Positions 43,654 through 51,781 of a DNA stretch of 64,000 nt are shown in pieces. Both the position numbers and the translations under genes were made by a program. The notes below the pieces were generated by a model. That model was not told where the DNA came from and did not search any database. It saw only the letters and a program-made list of their open reading frames with translations. Location of the stretch: assembly GCA_024655885.1 (NCBI GenBank), contig JANLFN010000008.1, positions 109,638 through 173,637 on the forward strand, in the 5' to 3' direction. Numbering within the stretch: the first letter of the stretch is position 1; each line of letters starts with the position of its first letter. Source of the DNA: Eubacteriales bacterium (GTDB lineage Bacteria; Bacillota; Clostridia; Acetivibrionales; JANLFN01).

Positions 43654-45144
43654 ATGAAAGTCGATAAGTTTTACAGGGACTCATTGATATTGACAATTTC
43701 AAACCTTGTCACCGGGATCATCGGCTTTGTCTTTTCCATCATTCTCTCGAAGCAGCTGGGTCCTGAGGGACTGGGGCTTTACGGGCTTATCATGCCTGTC
43801 TACGGTCTACTCCTCTGTCTCACAAGCGACGGGCTGATTACGGCCGTATCCAGAATATCCGCTGTCTATGAGAGCGGAAAGGATTTCAGGAATCTCAACC
43901 GGACCTTTACCACCATCTCTGCTTTTATTTTGATGTGGAGCCTGGCTGTGGCGTTTTTGGTCTATATAAACTCATCCAATATCGGTTCTTACATAATTCG
44001 GGATTCAAGGACTTCCGACGCGTTGAAAGTAATTTGCCCGGCCTTGATATTCGTCCCCCTGTCGGCGATATTAAAAGGGTATTTTTACGGTGTGGGCCGG
44101 TTCAAAACAGCCGCGGTCATTGATATTGTGGAAAAGATTTTCAGGATCGCCGTGTTTGTGGGCACCATACGGCTGCTCTCCCTTCACGACATAAAAAGTA
44201 CCGTTACCTCCGCCTATTTTGCGTTAACCATAGGCGAATTGACCAGCTTTCTGCTGCTTTTCACCGTTAACCGCATGGTCAGAAGAAAAGCGGTATCGCT
44301 AAAATACAAATCCCAAAACAGGCTGCAGCTTTTATTCAATGTGCTGGTCATATCCCTTCCCCTGTGCCTGAACGGCTTTATTTCCTCCATCCTGTCCACG
44401 GCATCCACCCTCCTTCTTCCCCGGAGGCTCGTATTCGCCGGTCTGCAGTACGATTCTGCGCTGTCGCTGATCGGAAAATTTTCGGGCATGGCTATGAATA
44501 TCACCTTTCTCCCCATCATCATCGTGGGTTCCATGATGACGGTCCTCATACCCGACCTTTCATTGAGCCTGAGCAGGAAGGACGCATGGGCCGCGGAAAG
44601 CAGGGTTTACCAGGTCCTCAAAATATCCTACCTGGTCGGAATATCTACCTTGATCGTTTCCCTGACCGTCCCCGATTTATTGGGGATGCTGTTTTACGGA
44701 AGAGACGACCTGGGGGGATTCATAAAATTTGCCGCCGTATGCTGCTTCTTCAACTACGCCGCCTCTCCCTCCTTCGGCATCCTGAACGGCCTTGGGAAGC
44801 AGAATATCAACCTGAGAAACTCCCTGGTCGTGTCGGTGCTGGGGCTGGTCCTCATTTATCTCCTGGCGGGGATTCCCGATCTGAATATCTATGGCTATGG
44901 AATAACGCTGATCATCACTTCGCTGACGGCATTGGCCATAAACATACGGGAAATCAAAAAAGTGTGCGACTTCAGGCTGCCCTTGTCCGAAGTAATCACC
45001 TATGCCGTGGTGGGGGGCATTTCATACCTGCTGCTGCAGCTTCTCAACTGGGTGCTCCCTGATTCGCTGCCGGTATTGAGGGCGGTCCTTATCGTCATAT
45101 CCGGCTTTATTCTGGTGTTCTTCCTGTCCGATCTGACCCAGTAA
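43654..45144 (+). CDS. MOP-superfamily flippase, SpoVB/polysaccharide-exporter type
   Basis: A 496-residue membrane protein with 14 likely hydrophobic segments. The N-terminus (LILTISNLVTGIIGFVFSIILSKQLGPEGLGLYGLIMPVY) is typical of the SpoVB/MurJ/Wzx group; such proteins flip lipid-linked sugars or cell-wall precursors. In a spore former a SpoVB-like cortex role is plausible, but a polysaccharide flippase is equally possible. GGAG lies 10 bases before the ATG. A CATATATAA at 43576 might be a sporulation-sigma -10, which is speculative. Confidence 0.85.
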   Translation: MKVDKFYRDSLILTISNLVTGIIGFVFSIILSKQLGPEGLGLYGLIMPVYGLLLCLTSDGLITAVSRISAVYESGKDFRNLNRTFTTISAFILMWSLAVAFLVYINSSNIGSYIIRDSRTSDALKVICPALIFVPLSAILKGYFYGVGRFKTAAVIDIVEKIFRIAVFVGTIRLLSLHDIKSTVTSAYFALTIGELTSFLLLFTVNRMVRRKAVSLKYKSQNRLQLLFNVLVISLPLCLNGFISSILSTASTLLLPRRLVFAGLQYDSALSLIGKFSGMAMNITFLPIIIVGSMMTVLIPDLSLSLSRKDAWAAESRVYQVLKISYLVGISTLIVSLTVPDLLGMLFYGRDDLGGFIKFAAVCCFFNYAASPSFGILNGLGKQNINLRNSLVVSVLGLVLIYLLAGIPDLNIYGYGITLIITSLTALAINIREIKKVCDFRLPLSEVITYAVVGGISYLLLQLLNWVLPDSLPVLRAVLIVISGFILVFFLSDLTQ

Positions 45145-45345
45145 AAATGACAGGTACTGGCCGGATTCTCTCTATCCCCTTTTCTGATAATATTTAACTA
45201 TAGCATCTATATTAAACACGTATTTATAACATTTTCGCGCTTCAATTATTTACTTGTAGAAATATAATTTTGTTGCCATTATAATATCCTTTGTGAATTA
45301 ACATACAGTTATCAACTATTGATTGACATTTTACTGCACTGCATC

Positions 45346-45398
45346 AAAACACAAAAGACTCAAGCAAAAACCATTCAACGCTGGCCTGGCTTGAGTCT
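45346..45398 (-). terminator. Terminator after the malic enzyme gene
   Basis: On the minus strand a 10-bp stem (45389-45398 with 45356-45365) runs into TTTGTGTTTT. The remainder of 45145-45456 is AT-rich and shows no gene. Confidence 0.75.
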
Positions 45399-45456
45399 CT
45401 TTAATGTAAAAGGGGTTTATAACTCTATCGCACTAAAATGTCCGCTTCATCCCCCG

Positions 45457-46629
45457 TCAGACCCTCGCCACCCCGGAAGCCCTGGCCGCTTCAGCAACCG
45501 CTTTTGCAACCGTGCTTCCCACTCTGGGGTCGAAGGGCGCCGGCATAATATACTCTTCACTTAATTCCTCATCGCTTACCAGGGATGCTATGGCTTTTGC
45601 CGCCGCGATCTTCATCTCATCGTTGATATCCCTGGCCCTTACGTCCAGGGCTCCCCTGAATATTCCCGGAAAGGCAAGCACATTGTTGATCTGGTTTGCA
45701 AAATCCGACCTTCCGGTCCCTATCACCCTTGCGCCGGCTTCCCTGGCTTCATCCGGCATTATTTCGGGCACCGGATTGGCCATGGCGAAAATGATGGGGT
45801 CCTTGGCCATGGTTTTCACCATTTCTTTTGTCACCATCCCCGGTGCGGACAGCCCTATGAACACGTCTGCTCCCACCAGCACCTCCCCCAAAGAACCTTT
45901 TTTCTTCTCCGGGTTTGATATTCCGGCCATCTCACGCTTCTCAGGGTTTAAGTCCTCCCGTCCTTCATATATGGCCCCTTTTCTGTCGCACAGGATCACC
46001 TTTTTTAGTCCCATGCTCATCAAAAGCCTTGTTACGGCTATGCCTGCGGCTCCGGACCCGTTGACTACCACGGATATGCCGTTAATATCCTTCCCCACCA
46101 CCTTTAAGGCGTTGATCATGGCCGCCAGCACCACAACGGCGGTGCCGTGCTGGTCGTCATGGAATACGGGTATGTCGCATTCCTCTTTAAGCCTTCTCTC
46201 TATCTCAAAGCACCTTGGCGCAGAGATGTCCTCCAGGTTTATCCCTCCAAAGCTCCCCGCAATCAGCTTCACCGTATTGACGATCTCATCGATGCTTTTG
46301 GACCTTATGCAGAGGGGGAAGGCATCCACACCTCCGAAGGTTTTAAACAGCACGCACTTGCCCTCCATAACGGGCATGCCCGCCTCCGGGCCTATGTCCC
46401 CCAGTCCCAGCACGGCTGTTCCGTCCGTGACAACAGCCACAAGATTCCATCTCCTCGTGTACTCGTAAGAGAGATTAACATCCTCCGCAATGGCGAGGCA
46501 TGGTTCAGCCACACCGGGAGTATACGCCAGTGAAAGGTCTCTTTTATTTTCAACGGGTACGGTGCTTATCACCTCTATTTTGCCCTTCCACTCTCCATGC
46601 AGTTTTAATGATTCCTGTCTGATATCCAT
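45457..46629 (-). CDS. NAD(P)-dependent malic enzyme
   Basis: A 390-residue bacterial-type malic enzyme that decarboxylates malate to pyruvate. LAYTPGVAEPC holds the catalytic Tyr near residue 36, KTFGGVDAFPLCI the Lys region, ISAPRCFEIE and FHDDQHGTA the metal ligands, and NGSGAAGIA the nucleotide site. CAGGAGG 5 bases before ATG 46629 fixes the start. A much longer frame reaches 46758, but that extension runs through a repeat element and is not coding. It lacks the C-terminal phosphotransacetylase domain of MaeB. A promoter is seen at 46789-46818. Confidence 0.93.
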   Translation of the reverse strand: MDIRQESLKLHGEWKGKIEVISTVPVENKRDLSLAYTPGVAEPCLAIAEDVNLSYEYTRRWNLVAVVTDGTAVLGLGDIGPEAGMPVMEGKCVLFKTFGGVDAFPLCIRSKSIDEIVNTVKLIAGSFGGINLEDISAPRCFEIERRLKEECDIPVFHDDQHGTAVVVLAAMINALKVVGKDINGISVVVNGSGAAGIAVTRLLMSMGLKKVILCDRKGAIYEGREDLNPEKREMAGISNPEKKKGSLGEVLVGADVFIGLSAPGMVTKEMVKTMAKDPIIFAMANPVPEIMPDEAREAGARVIGTGRSDFANQINNVLAFPGIFRGALDVRARDINDEMKIAAAKAIASLVSDEELSEEYIMPAPFDPRVGSTVAKAVAEAARASGVARV

Positions 46630-46658
46630 TCCAACCTCCTGAGCATATTTTCTGCTTC

Positions 46659-46767
46659 TATAAGAAGGGTGCGAAAAACACAGCGATTCTTTTTCGCGAG
46701 CCGCTTGCAGAGCGCCACACACAGTATAGCAGAACCTATAGAACCCCTTTTTCCACATCCTCCCATA
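46659..46767. repeat. Structured ~109-bp repeat, copy A
   Basis: Homologous to copy B at 49055-49162. The best-kept block (46724-46754) matches 49120-49150 in 30 of 31 bases; the ends also match. It lies between the malic enzyme promoter and its ribosome site, so it would be in the 5' UTR. Its left arm has diverged, so the stem is weaker than in copy B. Confidence 0.8.
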
Positions 46768-46788
46768 GTATAAAAGAACGGTGCTTTT

Positions 46789-46818
46789 TATATAGGCGGA
46801 ACAATTCCCCTATTGCAA
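46789..46818 (-). promoter_or_regulatory. Possible promoter of the malic enzyme gene
   Basis: On the minus strand TTGCAA (46813-46818) and TATATA (46789-46794) are 18 bases apart. The repeat copy A follows directly. Confidence 0.55.
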
Positions 46819-47083
46819 GTATATATTCAGATTGGCAGGATAACAAGTATCTAATTCAACTTTCCCACATCAAAATTCTTTAGTGTATTCAATCCGGTTC
46901 CCAAACTATAGATAATTACAGAAATTATCATTTCGGGTCCAAGGAAAGGCTCCTGGGAAAGAGCTTATAGCTCATCTTCAGAGGGATGCTATTGAATTGA
47001 TTTTTAGAGATGGATTAAGGAACTGGGCAAATGGCATTCCTTCCCAGCAGGCATGGAAAAGTTGAGATAATAATAAAAAAATT
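46819..47083. other. Intergenic stretch without recognisable genes
   Basis: No ORF with a ribosome site is seen on either strand. The stretch ends at the GGGACAG palindrome; 47120-47260 beyond that palindrome is also without a supported gene. Confidence 0.4.
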
Positions 47084-47119
47084 TCAGGGACAGATTTAAG
47101 AATTTGCACCTGTCCCTGA
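47084..47119. repeat. REP-like palindrome with GGGACAG core
   Basis: A perfect 10-bp inverted repeat, TCAGGGACAG (47084-47093) and CTGTCCCTGA (47110-47119), with a 16-base spacer. It shares the GGGACA/TGTCCC core with the palindrome beside the transposase gene at 4795-4843, and no T-run follows it on either strand. Confidence 0.6.
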
Positions 47120-47260
47120 GAATGGAATGCTTGAGAAAATGAATGCCTATTTTCCGTTTGCGGCGGAAACCATTGCCTTTACCTTTGATACTCAAACGGA
47201 TAATTGGCGGAGCGGAATATGCTCCGGCTGTATGCCCCGCCAACAATGCGGGAAGGGGGT

Positions 47261-47761
47261 TCAATTATTTAAATGCAGCCCGTTCACCCACTCTTCAACC
47301 CGGGGCCTCACATCCTCGGGCTGGATTGGCTGGTTGATCCTGGTTGTGATTGAAAGGGTATCCACCACCTCCCCGCCTTTTGCGGCTATCCTTTTTGACA
47401 GTGAATCAATGACCTCTTGGGGCACTTTTTCATCCGCCTTGGTTATAAATAGATAGACCTTTTTACCGGTAAAATCCGCCTTTTTTAAAAACGTATTAAT
47501 GGGAGGGGTGCTGTGGGATGCCCACACCTGCGCTCCCAGGAAAATGTTGCTGTACCCGGCGAAACCGTATTCCACGGGTTTCAGTTTACTGCCTAGTCCG
47601 AATAGTGCGCCCATGGCCGCACTTCCGAATCCCTTGCCTTCTTTTCTCTCTTTTGCTTCTTCAATTCTCAGCACATCGCCGTCCACCCATCTGGCGATCT
47701 CTTCCGCAACCACTTTCGTATGGCCCAGCCATGAATAATAAATTACCAGATTATTCTTCAC
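47261..47761 (-). CDS. Flavodoxin (Flavodoxin_4 type)
   Basis: A 166-residue FMN-binding flavodoxin. The phosphate loop is YYSWLGHTKVVAEEIA at the N-terminus; FLGAQVWASHSTPP and LFITKADEKVP lie where the isoalloxazine ring binds. A Gly/Lys-rich insert (38-60) follows the first strand. It would carry electrons in the cytosol. The start is GTG with AAAGGAAA upstream. It lies between two repeats and next to broken genes, but is itself intact. Confidence 0.88.
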   Translation of the reverse strand: MKNNLVIYYSWLGHTKVVAEEIARWVDGDVLRIEEAKERKEGKGFGSAAMGALFGLGSKLKPVEYGFAGYSNIFLGAQVWASHSTPPINTFLKKADFTGKKVYLFITKADEKVPQEVIDSLSKRIAAKGGEVVDTLSITTRINQPIQPEDVRPRVEEWVNGLHLNN

Positions 47762-47831
47762 TGTTTTCCTTTCCCTTTCCCTTCCAATAAAATTATTTAC
47801 CGGCCTTTTTCAACCATATTGCACTTAAGCC

Positions 47832-48077
47832 CTACGCCGTAAGAATCCTCATGCCCCCGAAAACCGCACTTGCCTCAATTTCGAGGCAGCTGTCCGCCGA
47901 GTCGAAATCCCCCATTTTATACAGCCTTGTATTAAATGAGGAGGATGAGCCGTCGGGAAGCTCTACCGAGCCAAAAGCACTGCTGGCCCTTAAAATGACC
48001 GGCACTTCACTGTTTAGGACCACATGGGCATACCCAAAAATAGAATTTATCTTGATTTTTCTTACGCCTCTCCCATA
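47832..48077 (-). pseudogene. LiaF-like C-terminal domain fragment, probably frameshifted
   Basis: The open frame codes a small beta-rich domain: KINSIFGYAHVVLNSEVPV, ASSAFGSVELPDGSS, and CLEIEASAVFGGMRI, like the C-terminal domain of LiaF or related cell-wall-stress proteins. The frame has no start codon before the first strand; the only GTG (48023) is inside the fold. An ATG at 48097 in another frame (MKKFLNNMGEA) could be the true start if one base has been lost near 48065. It is best read as a decayed short gene. Confidence 0.5.
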
Positions 48078-48158
48078 TTATTTAAAAATTTTTTCATCTA
48101 ACTATACTGTGGTTTTCTGACAAAGTCTGAGTTTTTTGAGGATTTCTATAAATTTTAA

Positions 48159-49037
48159 TCAGTTGGTTAAAGCTCTGAGTTTCCGGGCGATTTCCTTAAA
48201 TTCCCGGTCAAGCTCCTCCAGGTTGTCATCCTTTGACGGAAAGGAAATTCTGGAATTCAATTCCGCCAACCGCATGCGGAGCATCAGCTCTTCCACGGCG
48301 CTTCCGTTTTCCCGGCGGTTTTTATTGGCCGCCCATTCCGAATACTGGGTATAATTCCCTTGAAAAGCCGTAAGCTTTCGCTCCTCCAATACCAGCAGAT
48401 GATCCGCAACCCTGTCGATAAACCTCCGGTCATGGGATACCAGAAGAACTGTTCCCCCGTACTCAAGCAGCAGGTTCTGGAGCGCTTCCACAGACAAGAT
48501 GTCCAGGTAATTGGTAGGCTCATCAAGTATGAGAAAATTGGCATCCATGGTCATCAGCTTGGCAAAAATCACTTTCACCCTTTCCCCTCCGCTCAAAACC
48601 GAAGCCTTTTTAAAGACCTCCTCCCTTTTAAAAAGCAGCCTGGCCAGTATGGTCCTCACAACGGCTTCCTTCTGCACGTTGCCGGCCATTACATTCTCAA
48701 AAATGGTTTTATCGTCGTCCAGGAGGTCCAATCCCTGGCTGAAATACCCGATTTTCACAGACCTTGCAAGGTTAAAGCCTTCGGCGCCCTCCAGCAGCCT
48801 TTTAATGAGAGTGGTTTTTCCGGTACCGTTGCTGCCGATCAATGCAGTTTTACTGCGGGTCTTCACTTCAAAGGAACCGTCTTCCAGCAGCACTCTTTTC
48901 CCAAAACGTATATGAATCCCCTTTCCGGAGGCAATCACCTTGCTCACCGGATTTTCCACCTGTCCCAATTCCATCTTTATTTCCGCTTCGTCCTTCGGCC
49001 TTTCTTTTACCTCCAGTTTTTCAAGCCGTGTTTCCAT
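48159..49037 (-). pseudogene. ABC-F protein gene missing its N-terminal half
   Basis: The 292 codons cover only the interdomain linker and second ATPase of an ABC-F (Vga/Lsa/Msr-like or translation factor) protein: METRLEKLEVKE in the linker, IGSNGTGKTTL, VLSGGERVKVIF, FLILDEPTNYLD and VSHDRRFID. Normal ABC-F proteins have two ATPases and about 490-640 residues. Linker-like KKA codons extend 9 bases upstream of the ATG to an in-frame TGA, and repeat copy B begins within 20 bases. There is no ribosome site. A loss of the first half by a rearrangement at the repeat is likely; a short product cannot be excluded. Confidence 0.7.
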
Positions 49038-49054
49038 GGCTTTTTTTCAGGACC

Positions 49055-49162
49055 TATAGGAGGATGTAAAAAACATGGGGGTTCTTTTTTGCGGGCCGCT
49101 TATAGACCTGCTATACGTGGTATAGCAAAACCTATAGAACCCCTTTTTCCTATCCTCCTATA
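49055..49162. repeat. Structured ~108-bp repeat, copy B, with terminal inverted repeats
   Basis: Perfect 11-bp ends (TATAGGAGGAT, 49055-49065 with 49152-49162) enclose a second stem GGGGTTCT/AGAACCCC (49078-49085 with 49136-49143) and a central hairpin TGCTATA/TATAGCA (49109-49115 with 49121-49127). The whole can fold into a long rod on either strand. It lies between the truncated ABC-F gene and rplY and is homologous to copy A. Confidence 0.85.
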
Positions 49163-49256
49163 TAGCTTCTGCCCATTTCTTCCCTGCATGTTTATTTTTT
49201 AATCATCTCGGCAATAACTAACTCTAACGGTATTTTTTAAGGAGGTTTTATTAAAC

Positions 49257-49889
49257 ATGGGTGATGCAACGCTAAAGATGGAAGAGAGAAAGCTTGTAGG
49301 CGGAAGGAATGCCAGGAGGTTGAGGAAAAGGGGCTATATCCCCGCCGTCATCTACGGCCGGGGGATGGCACCTGTAACCACCCAGGTAAAAGAATCCGAG
49401 CTTAAGGATTTCCTGTACAGACACGGCACAAATTCCATTTTTACTACCGAGTTTGCAGCTGAGCACAGCTTCTCGGCACTGGTCAAAGAGGTCCGCTACA
49501 ATGTGTTCCGAAACAGTATTTTGAATGTGGATTTTCAAAAGGTCTCACCGGGTGAAAGAGTACACGCCAAGGTCCCTGTGCGGGTTACCGGGTGGGAAAG
49601 GATGGAGAAAGCCGGCAGCGTCATTGTGCACCAATTGAATGAGGTCACCGTGGATTGCCTTCCCCAGAATATCCCTCATTTTATTGATGTGGACGTCTCC
49701 GGCCTGACACCCGGCTGCAGTTTGACGGCCGCCCAGTTAAAACTCCCCCGGGGGGTAACCCTCACCGAAGAACCTAATGAGGTAATCCTTTCGATGACCA
49801 GCGGCAAATCCGGCACACAGCCGGACAAGGTGGATGAACCCGTAAGGCCCCAAGGAGAAGAAGGGAATGTAAAGGCGAAAAGGGTTTAG
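49257..49889 (+). CDS. rplY: 50S ribosomal protein L25 (general stress protein Ctc)
   Basis: A 210-residue L25/TL5/Ctc family protein that binds 5S rRNA. The N-terminal L25 domain has RNARRLRKRGYIPAVIYG and VKEVRYNVFRNSILNVDF; the C-terminal beta domain has DCLPQNIPHFIDVDVSGL. A charged tail (about 180-210) ends in Lys/Arg. TAAGGAGGT precedes the ATG by 10 bases. Transcription starts just after repeat copy B, which may therefore affect its promoter or leader. Confidence 0.93.
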   Translation: MGDATLKMEERKLVGGRNARRLRKRGYIPAVIYGRGMAPVTTQVKESELKDFLYRHGTNSIFTTEFAAEHSFSALVKEVRYNVFRNSILNVDFQKVSPGERVHAKVPVRVTGWERMEKAGSVIVHQLNEVTVDCLPQNIPHFIDVDVSGLTPGCSLTAAQLKLPRGVTLTEEPNEVILSMTSGKSGTQPDKVDEPVRPQGEEGNVKAKRV

Positions 49890-49913
49890 AAAAATAATGG
49901 GAGTAACCGCTTC

Positions 49914-49946
49914 TTCAGGCTGCGGTCCCAAGAGGAGCAGCCTGAA
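49914..49946. terminator. Hairpin between convergent rplY and hydA
   Basis: A perfect 10-bp stem (49914-49923 with 49937-49946) lies 25 bases after rplY and 49 bases past the hydA stop. U-tracts are poor. Confidence 0.55.
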
Positions 49947-49994
49947 TTTCAAGTCCCGGAATTCCTGTCTCAGAACCTGTTTGGGCCGGAGATT

Positions 49995-51779
49995 TCACCC
50001 TATTTTTTCAATGGACATCCCCCTTTTTGTGTAGTGGGTATGGAGCAGCTCATGGGATTTATGCCCCAGCGGCTTCTCCAGGTACTCCTCATACAACCGG
50101 ATGATAAACGGATTTTCGTGGGATTTCCGGATTTCTTTGCCCTCGTCCTCGGCGTAAATGGCCTCAAGCCTTTTTTGCCTGATGAGGTCATTTACCGGCC
50201 TAGGCTGTCCGCCTCCGCTTATACATCCTCCGGGACATCCCATGATTTCTATGAAGTGGTAAGGGGACTCCCCCCTTTGAACCTGCTCCATAAGAATTTT
50301 TGCCCCTTTTAGACCGCTGGTTACCGCCACCTTGAGGGTAACTCCGTCCAGGAACCTGTACTCATCCACGGGATTTTCTATAAGTATATCGGCGGTCTTT
50401 ATCTGAGACAGACCTACTAAAGGCTTGATATGAAGCTTTTCAAAAGGCATCTCCCGGCCGGTCACAACCTCGTATACGGTCCTGATGGCCGCTTCCATAA
50501 CCCCTCCGGTGGCTGCAAAAATATCCCCGGCCCCCGTAGAAAGGCCGAGAGGATTGTCAAAGCCGCTGTCCTCCAATTCCGTAAAATCAATACCGGCATC
50601 CTTGATCATTCTTGCCAGTTCTCTGGTGGTCAAAACCGCATCTACATTAGGATATCCGCCATTTCTCATCTCCGGCCTGGTAATTTCAAATTTCTTTGCG
50701 GTGCAGGGCATAACTGAGACAACAAACATATCTTTGGGGTCCACGCCTATTTTTTCCGCATAGTAAGATTTCACCAGAGCGCCCATCATCATGTGGGGAG
50801 ACTTGCAGGTAGATAAATGGCCGATTTCATCGGGAAACACATGCTCAATATACTTTATCCATCCGGGGCTGCAGCTTGTTATGAGGGGGAGCACCGCCCC
50901 CTTGCCGTTAAAGGCATCCCTTACCCTGGTGAGGAACTCATTGCCCTCTTCAATAATGGTCAGGTCTGCGGCGAAATTGGTGTCAAACACATGGTCAAAG
51001 CCGATGTCCCTCAATGCGGACACCATTTTGCCCGTAACCAGGGTCCCGGGTTCATACCCGAACTCTTCTCCCAGCGCTGCTCTCACTGCCGGGGCTGTCT
51101 GCACAATAACCCGGGTGTTCTTATTGTGAATGGCCTTCCATACTTCCTGCAAGGAATCCTTTTCCTGTAGGGCACCCACAGGGCACACCGTAGTGCATTG
51201 CCCGCAGAACACGCAGTTAACACTGTTGAGCGGCAGATTTTCGGCGGGCCCTATCACGGTTCTAAATCCCCTCCTTTGAGTGTTCAGTATCCCCACACCC
51301 TGGATCTGGTTGCAAACCGTAACACATCTTCTGCACAGGATGCACTTGGATAAATCCCTTGTTATGGAGGGAGAAGAATTATCCACCGCGGTTTTTGACT
51401 TTTCCCCCTGAAACCGGAACTCGTCGATTTGTATCAGTTCCCCCAGTTTCTGGAATTCACAGCTTTGGTTTCGCGAGCAGCTGAGGCAGTTCTGGGGGTG
51501 ATCCGAAAGCAGCAGTTCAAATAAAACTTTCCTGGCTTTTTTTACCCTTTCGGTATTCGTATGCACAACCATCCCCTCCTGTACCTGGGTCATGCAGGAT
51601 GCCTGAAGGGTTTTAGCGCCTTCGACTTCCACAACGCAAATTCTGCAAGCCCCTGCCTGGTGTACACCCTCCAGGTAGCAGAAATTGGGGATATGGATGT
51701 TATTGTGCTTCGCAGCCTCAAGAATTGTCATGCCTTCCTCGGCAGCAATTTTTTTATTATTGATGGTCAAGTATACCAT
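49995..51779 (-). CDS. hydA: [FeFe] hydrogenase catalytic subunit HydA (NADH/ferredoxin-linked)
   Basis: A 594-residue catalytic subunit. A [2Fe-2S] domain (C34, C45, C48, C62) is followed by a His-Cys3 cluster (H94, C98, C101, C107), two 4Fe-4S clusters (C146-C156 and C189-C199), and the H-cluster motifs TSCSPGW (301-307), MPCTAKKFE (357-365) and GCPGGCISGGG (C515, C519). All active-site residues are intact. GGAGGG precedes the ATG, 2 bases after the hydB stop. With HydB and HydC it should couple H2 to NAD(P)H and ferredoxin. Confidence 0.96.
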   Translation of the reverse strand: MVYLTINNKKIAAEEGMTILEAAKHNNIHIPNFCYLEGVHQAGACRICVVEVEGAKTLQASCMTQVQEGMVVHTNTERVKKARKVLFELLLSDHPQNCLSCSRNQSCEFQKLGELIQIDEFRFQGEKSKTAVDNSSPSITRDLSKCILCRRCVTVCNQIQGVGILNTQRRGFRTVIGPAENLPLNSVNCVFCGQCTTVCPVGALQEKDSLQEVWKAIHNKNTRVIVQTAPAVRAALGEEFGYEPGTLVTGKMVSALRDIGFDHVFDTNFAADLTIIEEGNEFLTRVRDAFNGKGAVLPLITSCSPGWIKYIEHVFPDEIGHLSTCKSPHMMMGALVKSYYAEKIGVDPKDMFVVSVMPCTAKKFEITRPEMRNGGYPNVDAVLTTRELARMIKDAGIDFTELEDSGFDNPLGLSTGAGDIFAATGGVMEAAIRTVYEVVTGREMPFEKLHIKPLVGLSQIKTADILIENPVDEYRFLDGVTLKVAVTSGLKGAKILMEQVQRGESPYHFIEIMGCPGGCISGGGQPRPVNDLIRQKRLEAIYAEDEGKEIRKSHENPFIIRLYEEYLEKPLGHKSHELLHTHYTKRGMSIEKIG

Positions 51780-51781
51780 AC

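Noticed and set aside
46630..46758. N-terminal extension of the malic enzyme frame
   Set aside because: It crosses repeat copy A and lies upstream of a strong ribosome site; the family start is at 46629.
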